Origin: Capsaspora owczarzaki ATCC 30864
Taxonomy: Eukaryota > Opisthokonta > Filasterea
Assembly: GCF_000151315.2 (NCBI RefSeq)
Contig: NW_011887293.1
Span: 1,619,208-1,683,207 of the forward strand
Direction of reading: 5' to 3'
Length of the DNA: 64,000 nt
The translations under genes were made by a program, and so were the position numbers. Below are positions 55,713 through 64,000 of this stretch, one piece after another. A model generated the notes under the pieces. That model did not search any database and was not told where the DNA came from. It saw only the letters and a program-made list of their open reading frames with translations. Positions within the stretch are counted from its first letter, which is position 1, and each line of letters opens with the position of its first letter.

Positions 55713-57699
55713 ATGTCGACTTGCGCATCCGAATCCAACGAAAGCGATGGCAGAGCGAAGGGGGACGTTTGGATTGTAGGATTGGGAAGAACGTTACGTA
55801 ACTTAACCAATGACCTCACTTTGAATCATCCATTGAATAACCTGCACTCCTTTCCACTAAAGATATGATACTTGACCAACATAAGAATACTGACGATGAT
55901 GATGTTACGATGTTGGTAGATGCTGATGTGCGTTGGACTGCCTGGGAGCGGCAAGTCAACCTTCTCGCAGCAACTCGAGCAGTGCACCGGTCAGGACACG
56001 ATCGGGTGGGTCCGTGCGTCCCAAGATGATCTCAAGTCCCGCGATGCTTGCGAAGCACTGGTCGTTCGAACATTGCTCAAGCAAGGAAGCACGGCGAGGC
56101 TGGTGCTTGACCGAGCTTGCGTTGATCCCGAAGAGCGGTGAGTGCGCACAGTCTCAGATTTGGTTTTGAGCAAAAAGGGCAAAAGGGGGAAAAGGGGGCA
56201 AAGAAAATCCTCCGCTCTGCTCATCTCCAATCTCCAAGCAATGTGAAGCAATGTGAATGAGTGATTATGTGGTGCGTCGTCGACTTCAACTGGTTTGCAT
56301 CACTCAACCAAATCTCTCATTCTGTGCCTTGTCAGAGCAATTTGGCTGAACATCGCTCAACGACCAAAGACAGCGACTGCCGTGTTTTTCGATATTCCGG
56401 CACAAATTTGCAAGGAACGCGTTAGTTTGCGGAAAGACCATCCAACGATTCGTTTTGGCGGCGGGCAGCGAGTTGTGGACGAGCTTGCGAAAAAGCTGAT
56501 TCCTCCAGCCAAAGGTAACAGTATTCACACATGTTGGGGTTTGAATCGCTCGGGTCGGAACACATGCCTGCGATTGATTTGCTCACTGGTCGTACCGGCC
56601 TGCACGAATTTGTTGTTGGATTTGCTGCACAGCGGAAGGGTTTGCCGAAATCGTTACCATTCGTAGCTTGGAAGACATGAACGCTCTTCTCGTTCGTTTC
56701 GGTGCAACTCCAATCGCGTTGAGCAAGCTTGAAGCCAGTAGCACATCCGACGACGGCGAGACAGACGAGTATGACAACGGAGACGACGCGAGCTCCGACG
56801 CCGTCGTGCCAGCTGCCTCTGCTGCATCCAGCGCGCCCGAATCACAACTTGCTGCCAAAGCCATGCCTGTGCCAGCTACTGGAAAAGGAAAGTCGGCTGC
56901 CCGCTCACACGACGCCAATTCAGAGGCAACCCACGCTCAGACCCTGGAAAACTTTCACAAGTTCCCCCGCACGTACCACTTGTTTGATGCGGGTGGCTCG
57001 GGGGTTGCCCGCGATGACTTGGTCATGGACGGGAAAGAGCCTCGGCGATTCTTTGATGGCAAAACGATCATTGCTCTCGAGGAGAAGGTGGACGGAGCCA
57101 ACCTGGGCATTTCGATTGACCCTGAGCGAGGCGTGCTCTGTCAGAATCGAGCGCACTATGTCAATTCAGCGACGCACAAGCAGTTTGCCACGCTGGACAC
57201 TTGGATCCAGGCGCATGAGGCCGAGTTGCGCGAAATTCTCGAGCCAGGCCGCCACATCCTGTTTGGCGAGTGGCTGTACGCCATGCACTCGATTCACTAC
57301 ACCCGCTTGCCGTCCTACTTTATTGCTTTTGACATTTTCGATGTAAAGGAGCAAAAGTTCTACTCGCGGCGGCGTCGAGACGCCTTTCTTCAGGCCACGA
57401 CCATCCCGATTGTCCGACTGGTCGCCGAGCGCACATTCAAGTCCAAGGACGAAATCAAGACGCTGCTCATGACCACTCGCTCTCAGTATCACGACGGAAA
57501 TGTGGAGGGTCTGTACATGCGCATCGACAACGACGTCCCACAACAACAGCAAGGGGCCGCATCTGCCTCGTCATCAAAGATCGCAGACACGGACTGCTGG
57601 AATGTTGGGCGATGCAAGGTGGTTCGGCCAGATTTTATCCAAGGCATCACCGAGCAATGGACGCGGAAAACGTTTGTCAAGAACATGGTCGAGTACTGA
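55713..57699 (+). CDS. Polynucleotide kinase-RNA ligase fusion protein
   Basis: Exons: 55713-55775 (tentative), 55920-56137, 56336-56514, 56633-57699; 508 aa. Residues ~20-155 are a P-loop kinase of the T4 Pnkp/Trl1 type: MCVGLPGSGKSTFS (Walker A), LVLDRACVDPEERAIW, FFDIPAQICKERVSLRKDHP (lid arginines). After an acidic linker, ~235-508 is an RNA ligase nucleotidyltransferase domain: motif I EEKVDGANLGIS with adenylated Lys305, LCQNRAHYV, FGEWLYAMHS (motif III), VEGLYMRI (motif IV) and KVVRPDFIQG (motif V). Such enzymes phosphorylate RNA 5' ends and seal 3'-OH/5'-P nicks. No cyclic phosphodiesterase domain is present. ATG 55920 follows a TAG that can be an acceptor, so I prefer an upstream exon ending GDVWI, which makes WI-MLMCVGLPG; starting at 55920 is the alternative. 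Confidence 0.88.
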
Positions 57700-57894
57700 G
57701 ATTGTGTTGTGGCTTGAAATCAAAAATGTGAAAATGCAAACCAAAAAAACCAAAGTTGTTGTTGTGCATTTTTCCGATAACGTGCTCGCATACAGGCACA
57801 CGCACACACACAACCAACGGCAACAACAACAACAAAAACAACAATAAACACACATCAGCATAGACGAGGCAACCGCAGGGTTCACACTCTGAAA

Positions 57895-60800
57895 TCACTT
57901 TTTCAAAAACCGACGAGGAAGCGTTCCGAACGCAGACGCGGCCGTCTCCTTCTTGGGTGCCTTGGCTCCAACAAGGCGATCGTCCATGGCTTCGTTGAAG
58001 CTATCCGAGCGCCGAATCTGATTGCCGCCCTCTGTCGATCCAGTCGTGTCCAGACTGCCGTTGCTGCCTGCATTGCCTGTGGCAGCAGCACCGCTCGCCG
58101 ACATGCCACCACCCGACATTGCCATCCAAGCAGCGGCGTTGGCTGAAACCATGGAGGAGAGAGCGCCGCCGCCAGCTGAGCCGATCGATCCGGTTTCAGA
58201 CGACTCGGAACCTCCGCGCTGGTGACTCAGCGGAACATTCAAGGGAGTTGCGATCGGCGGAGTGCTCGACTCCTTGTTCTCGCCCAGACGAATGTTGGCT
58301 GTGATTTCCTGCTTGATGAGCTGCATCCACGTCTTCTTGTCTTCCGGAGATCTGCGAAATGGAGCAAACGAGGTGAGTTCAGTCCAAAGTAGCTAGTTTC
58401 GACATTCGGAGCGCAGACACTTACTTGGAGTACATCAGGTAGTTGGTGCGAGACGGCTTGCCTTGCTTGAGAGATCCCATATCCACCAACTCCCAAATGT
58501 TGCGGTCCTCTGAAAGAGCAATTTGCACAAAAAAAACAGAAACAAAAAAACAGAAACAAGAACAATGAGCGCTAAAAGCCACCGCAAATCTCAGCTCAAC
58601 CTCACCTTCAGTGTCCTGAAGCGAACGAATCAGCATGGACTTGATGGGCACTTGGCCAAAGTAGCGATAGGCAGGCTTCATGCCCTTCTTGCCCTTGTTC
58701 TTGTTGCGAGCAAACAGCACCGCTTTCGAGAACAAGAACAGCTCCACGTCCTTCTTCTTGGTAGTAGACTCGTTGGGATCGATGCGCATGATTTCGCCGC
58801 AGTGCAAAACCTCGCCCAGTTCAGAGATTTCAGGACCCTAGGATCATCCCATGCTCGAGTGAGAGGAAGCAGTAAAGCGAAAAACACGAAAAGCAGAACA
58901 GCCTTTCATTCGGCTAGTCTTGTCCCCATGTCACCCCCCCCCCCTCGGCGACCATCAAACAGAAACCAAGCACAAGGAAAACATCCACTTACATCCCACT
59001 CGTCACCCCGCAGATGGGTAGCTTGGTCGACCGTCTCCTGGCGACGCTTGCGCTCGTTGATCATGTTGGCAACCTCAATCATGCCAGCCATGGCTTTGGT
59101 CAGGGCCAGGGCGCGTGGGTCCGGGCCTGCAAGCGGGGTCTTGACAACCTCGCCTTCCTTGGGAGCGGGCTTGCCGTTGTCGCCGCTGGGTTTGGAGTTC
59201 TCGTCATCCATGTTGCTGAACTTGAGCAGCTCGCGCATGAGCAGCGGATACTTGAGGATGCGCTGGATTGGCTTGATCAGGAAGGAATCCAGCTTCAGAG
59301 ACTGCTCATTGCTGGGATTGCACTGGGCCAAAAAGTCTGCCAGATTCTGGTCTCCGTCATGCAGGACCGACAGGACCTCTGCAGCACGCGGGTGATTCGA
59401 GCAGTAGTCTGCATACAGTTTAAACCCTTCCATATGATCCTGGAAGACATCGCCGTAGCATGGCTTGAGGGATTCGCCCTGTTTTCGAAAACAAACCAGT
59501 TTTAAAAAAATGAGAAACAACCAACAACAAGAAGCAGACGCACCACCAGAATAGCAGCTGCTCCCAGTCTCTGTTGGGCCACTCGCCCCAACGAAACACA
59601 CAACACAACATACTTCAAACAGCTGCTCTTGGCGCTCAAACTCAAGGGAAGCCTCGAGGTCGGCAAGGAACTTGGTGTGGAAGGATCGGATCTTGTACGT
59701 GTTGCACTCGACGGTGAAAATCTCGGGTGCGCTCAGAACCGTGGCGGACTTGAGGGGCTCGAGGTACATGTCAATCATCTGGTTGAGGTCGGCGAGATAC
59801 TTGCGCTCCGTGTTGATAATCTCCATCACGACATTGTCGCGCATCTCGGCCTTGCTCATCTTGGCCTTCTTGCCTGCGTTGGCGACGCGGGTGATGAGCT
59901 GGCTGAGCTCGCTCACCGTGCGCTGCAAAGCTGCCACAACGACCTCGGGGTCCGTGTCCGTCTCCAGCGAGGCCAGCGGCGCAGCGGCCGATTGGGAAGA
60001 CGCAAGGGCGACCTTGATGGTTGCTGACGCTGCGGGGACAGAGGGAATGACCATCGCCTTGATCATCTGCTGCTCAAAGTCAAGCTGGCGAGTGACGGGG
60101 GGCGGGAAGACGAGTTGCTTGATTTGCTCGTCCGTGAGGGCGATGCGCTTGGCAGCACTAATGTTGCCAAGCAGGTTGCTACTCGACCCAGAGCCCGACG
60201 CTGGAGCAGTCGAGGCCACCGGCTGCTTGGAGCGGACTTGCAGAGTAATCTTGGCGTTATCCTTCATCAGCGCCATGATAAAGTCCAGCGACTTGGTGCG
60301 AACGTCAATGCCGTTGACCTCCCACAGCTCGTCGTTCGCAAACAGCTGCTCCGAGCGAATGGCAGCGCCGCCAGGCGCCAGGCGCGAGATTGTGGGCACC
60401 TTGGCCTTCAGGCCGATATCGGCAATCTTGATAAAGAGGCCGAACGAATCCTTGGCGTCCTTGACAAGTTCGATCGACCGAGTGTACTTTTTGCACACTT
60501 CGACTTCCATCGTGTTGAACGAGACGATGAGCGCCGTAAGCGGTGGCTCGACGACTTTACCCTTGGCATCAACGTACTTGAGGAAGAGGTCGTTGCTGTC
60601 AATCTTGCGCTTCTTGCTGATGGTCTCGAGAAAGTCAAACACCTTGGTTTCGGGCGAGATTGGCAGGGTGGTCTTCTCCTTGGCGAACGACAGAATGGCC
60701 TTGATGAAAGTCTGGCCGGAGGTCTTCGGCCCTGGCTTTGAAAGGGAAGGAGAGCGAGCTCGTTTGCCTTGGGCTACTTCGCCAGCCGAGGTCTCGTCAC

Positions 60801-63209
60801 TCGGGTTGACAGGGGCCAGGAAGCTCGTGGCCGATTGCGTCGTCGCGAGACCGCCAGACACGCGAGCGGGGACGGGCGAGCCGATGGAGGGATCGCTCGA
60901 AGTCGGGGAGGGAAGATCCACGCTCGAGGATCGTTGAATCTCACCTCGAATGAGCTTGGCAATGGAGCTGGACGAGCCGATGCTGACAAACTTGCCATCA
61001 CCTCCAGCAGAGGTTGCGGTCGGAGTAATGGTGCCAGGACCGGTGGGTGTGGCAGCGGGAGCCGCAGCTGGCGCGGTGAAGGACGACATGCGCTGGATGG
61101 AGCGGGACGTGGGGAGGGAGGACTTGCCGCTTGACGACGACGCTCCCGGCTGGTACTCGGCCTCGGCGGCCGCGGTGGCCGCAGCCACATTGTTGTACAG
61201 GCCACTCTCGACGCTGTTGTAGGCGTGCAGCAAGACCGGAGTCACTGCGGCAATGCGCATGACCGTCTGGTGCGTGGGTTTGGAAATCGAATTGAGCAGT
61301 GTGGAAGGCAGGGGCAGGGGCTGTGCCGTGAACGCTGCCTCGTAGCAGCGAAGCCTGTACAGATCGAGCGAGAGCGTCTCGATGATGCGCTCGTTCATGC
61401 GGATGCGCTGGTTGGTGGCCTCCTTGGTGAGATCGTCCATGTAGAAGGAAATGTTAAACTCGGGACCCTTTCCACGCTTTTCCTCAGCGTCAACCTTTTG
61501 TGAGATGTCGTGGATGGAGGTACGCAGAGTCTCGACCGCGCGGATGCGATCGGTGGCTTTCGTCAAGTGCAGACCGGCAGCCAGGTGAATGGCATTGATC
61601 CACTCGTTAATTTCCTTGACCGACTCGGACGAAAAGGAGCAGAGCTGACCATCGCCAGTGCTGATGGTGAACGATGCCTCGCGGCGAGAAGCATCCACGG
61701 TATCGAGGTTGACAACGCAGTGGTCGAGCAACAGAATGTGGTTGGGCGGCGTCGTCTCGTTGAGCGCGTCCTTCTCCTCCACCTTGTAGCACAAGAGGCG
61801 CGCGCCACGAAGCATGCACAAGAACTTTTTCGAGCCCTTGAACAACGGAGTCACCTGAGCCTTGGCTGCGGTCATGCGACGCTCTTCCAGGAAGCCGAGC
61901 TTGAGGACGGCGTTCGGGTCGAGGGGCGTGGCGGCGGCGTCGGGGTTGGGAGACGGTGCGGCAGAACCCCCCGCCGCCGCCGCGTGCTGTGCTGGCGTGG
62001 TGAGCGTCAGGTTGGACGGTTTGGCACCGCGACCAGTCGACGAGGCAGGCTCGGCCGCTGGCTGGGGCTGTTTGGTCTGCGCGGATGGCGGAGTTTCCAC
62101 CAAGACCGACGCGCGCTTTGGCGCGGTGGGCGGTGGGACTTTGGCGGTGGCAGCAGGAGCAGAAGTAGTAGGAGTAGCAGCAGGAGCAGCAGCAGGAGCA
62201 GCGGCAGCGGCGGCAGTAGCAGCGGCAGCGGTCGCAGCAACCGGTGGCTCGGGAAGTGACGCGGCGGTCGGAGCGACAGACGGCTGGCGTCCGTGCGCAA
62301 TAAGAATGGCCGAGACGGTCTTGCCGTCCTTCAGGTCCTGGTAGAATGTACCCAGCGCGTCAGCATGGGAGGCTTGGACAAAGTTGAAGCCGACGGTGGC
62401 GCCGTTGGCATCGCGCCAGGTGACAAAGCAGTCCGACGCCTTCTTCATGCTCATGTCCTCGGCAATCTTGCAGTCGACAATGACCTTGTCGCCATCGGCC
62501 TGCGCGACCAGGCGCAGGTACGCTTCGGTCGCTGCGGTTGCTGGCTCTTCCATGACGCCAATGTAGCACAGGCTGTCCGACGCGGGCTGCCACACCAGTC
62601 CGCCGCCGACATTCGACAGGATGTTGACCTGCGCCAGCTCTCTACAACAAGCAAGATCCAAGTTAGAAGGAAGCGGTGCCATCGCTTGGTGATGATGATG
62701 ATGTTGTTGTTGTTTGTTATGAGTGAGTTTTGTGTTTTATCGCTTCCGACTGGCTTCTCCAACCTCGCAGTCAGTCATTCAGTCAGTCTGTCTGAAGTGT
62801 GTCTGTCTCTCTGTCTGAAGTGTGACTGTTGTTGGAGTGACGGCAGCGACAACAAAGATGCAAAAAAAGAAGCAAATCGTTCGGCTGTTTGAAAAATAAA
62901 TAAAAAATAAATAAAAAATAAATAAAAATAAATAAAAATATAAAAACCGCATTGGAAGATAGTGGCGGTTCGACTCATCACTCAGTCACTCAGACCAGTC
63001 ACTCAGTCATTCAGTTAGTCATTCAGTTTATCGTTCAGTTAGTCGTTCGGCCGGGGGGGGGTCGCTCTGCTGCAAGGTGGGGACGGGCGATTTGGCCAAA
63101 CAAAGAAAGGGGTTTGTTGGAGTTTCAAATTCTGCGTTTTGGTAGCGTTGTTGGTCGATTTGTTAGCAAGTTTAGTAGCGACAAACCTGAATAAAAACAC
63201 GTCCGCCAT
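57895..63209 (-). CDS. TIAM: TIAM/Still-life-type Rac guanine-nucleotide exchange factor
   Basis: Exons: 63209-63187, 62641-59614, 59478-58993, 58837-58606, 58509-58425, 58351-57895; 1436 aa. Domain order: WH1/EVH1-like (~1-110, MADVFLFRELAQVNIL), a long Pro/Ala linker, first PH (~253-368, LKLGFLEERRM to INEWINAIHLAAG), coiled-coil/extension (~370-480), Raf-like Ras-binding domain (~661-721), PDZ (~725-810, LFIKIADIG, NDELWEVNGIDV), DH (~940-1165, EIINTERKYLADLNQMI, KPIQRILKYPLLMREL), second PH (~1180-1310), and a Ser/Gly-rich tail. This is the TIAM/SIF arrangement. The family loads GTP on Rac at membranes downstream of Ras and polarity proteins. Exon 1 codes only MADVFLF plus two bases; an ATG at 62682 lies in the intron just before the acceptor and is not the start. 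Head to head with IDH. Confidence 0.93.
62642..63186 (-). other. First intron of the TIAM gene with AAATA and GTCA/TTCA repeats
   Basis: 545 bases, GT-AG. On the plus strand it holds an AAATA-type repeat (about 62892-62944) and a degenerate CAGTCACT/CAGTTAGT tetramer-like repeat (about 62975-63046). A CTAAC branch-like site lies ~20 bases before the acceptor. No coding signal. Confidence 0.7.
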
Positions 63210-63584
63210 AGGAAAAAAAAAAGATGAAAACAAAAAGACTGAGTTTTGAGATTTTTTTATTGCGTTTGTGATCACTGTGATCGAGAGGACCAAACAGTCA
63301 AATCCGTCCAATCCAACCTGTAAAATTTCACACCAAATCGAACCATTCACACGAGATGAGCGAGCAAATTTCCAGGAATTGGCCGCTTTGGCAAAACTGT
63401 TGTCTGAGGTCGCCATCGATCCATCAGCGAGTCGCTGCTTGACCAATCCACCATCCAATAATTCCCACAACTGCCTCACCACTTGGACTTCTGGAGAGTC
63501 TCAGTATTTTGACCAGCCAATTTCCATTCTTCCCATTTTGGATTCGTGCAGTTCTCAAATTTCATTCATTCCCATCCAAATTCA
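63210..63584. other. Divergent intergenic region, TIAM and IDH
   Basis: 375 bases between start codons. AT-rich near the TIAM start, mixed elsewhere; repeated CATTCAT/CCATCC pieces just before the IDH start. No coding signal. Confidence 0.4.
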
Positions 63585-64000
63585 ATGCTGTCGGCCACTT
63601 TGTCTGCACGCACTCTGCTGCCTTCGCTGCTGCCCGCGCTCTCCGCGGCGCCCGCCATGTCCTGTAACGCATTGCACATACCTTCCCATGCACTCTTCCG
63701 TCGCTCTCCGCGCTTTACGCAATCGCTGAAACCCCACGTATTCCAAGCCATTGATGGAAAGATTGTTGATTTTGAAAATGTTTTGTTTACTTCCGACTGT
63801 TCCGGCGTTATAGATTCCGCCTCTGCCAAGCGCATCAAGGTCGACAAGCCTGTCGTCGAGCTTGACGGTGACGAAATGACCCGCGTCATCTGGGAAAACA
63901 TCCGCGAGAAGGTAACCAAACGGCGAGCAAAAAAACGACCAACCCTCCATGAATTACAATCAAAATCACATAAAATTTGCGCTTTGTGGATGATTTTGAA
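63585..64000 (+). CDS. IDH2: Mitochondrial NADP-isocitrate dehydrogenase (5' part)
   Basis: Oxidises isocitrate to 2-oxoglutarate with NADP+. Exons: 63585-63663, 63814-63911, then a GTAACC donor at 63912 leading past the window. The start MLSATLSARTLLPSLLPAL is Ser/Leu/Arg-rich without acids, a good mitochondrial presequence. After the splice the mature enzyme begins: KRIKVDKPVVELDGDEMTRV then IWENIREK, the invariant N-terminus of eukaryotic NADP-IDH. Exon 1 was chosen because phase 1 matches and its donor TCCT-GTAACG is the only suitable one. The remaining ~400 residues lie beyond the window. Confidence 0.93.
   Translation, partial: MLSATLSARTLLPSLLPALSAAPAMSCNALHIPSHALFRRSPRFTQSLKPHVFQAIDGKIVDFENVLFTSDCSGVIDSASAKRIKVDKPVVELDGDEMTRVIWENIREKVTKRRAKKRPTLHELQSKSHKICALWMIL

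Noticed and set aside
62641-62682. ATG at 62682 as start of the TIAM gene
   Set aside because: It lies directly before a CTAAC branch-like site and TTGTAG acceptor; the upstream exon MADVFLF joins in phase and gives a WH1-like N-terminus.

Overview
This is nuclear DNA from a eukaryote. Almost every gene has short GT-AG introns of about 70-120 bases, often carrying poly-T or poly-A runs. Coding sequence is GC-rich at third positions, genes sit 100-900 bases apart on both strands, and proteins are rich in Ser, Ala and Gln runs. The gene set (a TIAM/Still-life-type RacGEF, MICU1, AGFG, MINDY, an RGS-linked-type 7TM receptor, an actin-fragmin kinase relative, LIG3) suggests a unicellular holozoan; a filasterean such as Capsaspora is my best guess, but that is inference. 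There are two assembly gaps (9380-9687 and 27998-28124). I saw no mobile element, rRNA, tRNA or CRISPR.

Layout. 1-9.4 kb: a C2/RA coiled-coil protein (-), VPS45 (+), LSM2 (+) and a nuclear CcmA-type ABC ATPase (-). 9.8-17.9 kb: a hotdog-fold thioesterase (+), an AGFG-type ArfGAP with FG repeats (-), MICU1 (+) and a CRAL-TRIO lipid-transfer protein (-). 18-25.4 kb: a leucine-rich-repeat gene in which each repeat is one exon (-), then malonyl-CoA decarboxylase fused behind an AMPK-beta-like glycogen-binding domain (-). 25.9-31.2 kb: a LIM protein (+) and PRMT1 (+). 31.5-40.4 kb: a MINDY deubiquitinase (-), CDP-diacylglycerol synthase (-), a 7TM receptor (-) and dolichyl-diphosphatase (+). 40.9-49.3 kb: DNA ligase III carrying a macro domain (+), a small unknown gene (-) and a large Gln/Ala-rich unknown protein (+). 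49.6-57.7 kb: S-adenosylmethionine synthetase (+), a GNAT acetyltransferase (+), an actin-fragmin-kinase-like protein (-) and a kinase-RNA ligase fusion (+). 57.9-64 kb: TIAM-type RacGEF (-) and the start of mitochondrial NADP-isocitrate dehydrogenase (+).

The genes are housekeeping and signalling loci with no operon logic; many lie head to head and probably share promoter regions. The strongest novelty is in domain fusions: CBM48-malonyl-CoA decarboxylase (glycogen sensing joined to malonyl-CoA breakdown), DNA ligase III-macro (ADP-ribose reading joined to nick sealing), and kinase-RNA ligase. A nuclear CcmA is unexpected in this lineage if the placement is right. VPS45 and MINDY each show a local reading-frame break in otherwise intact genes, and the LIM gene shows one beside a gap. 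Exon limits below were read by eye from splice sites and checked for phase; all ligated coding lengths divide by three except where a break is stated.
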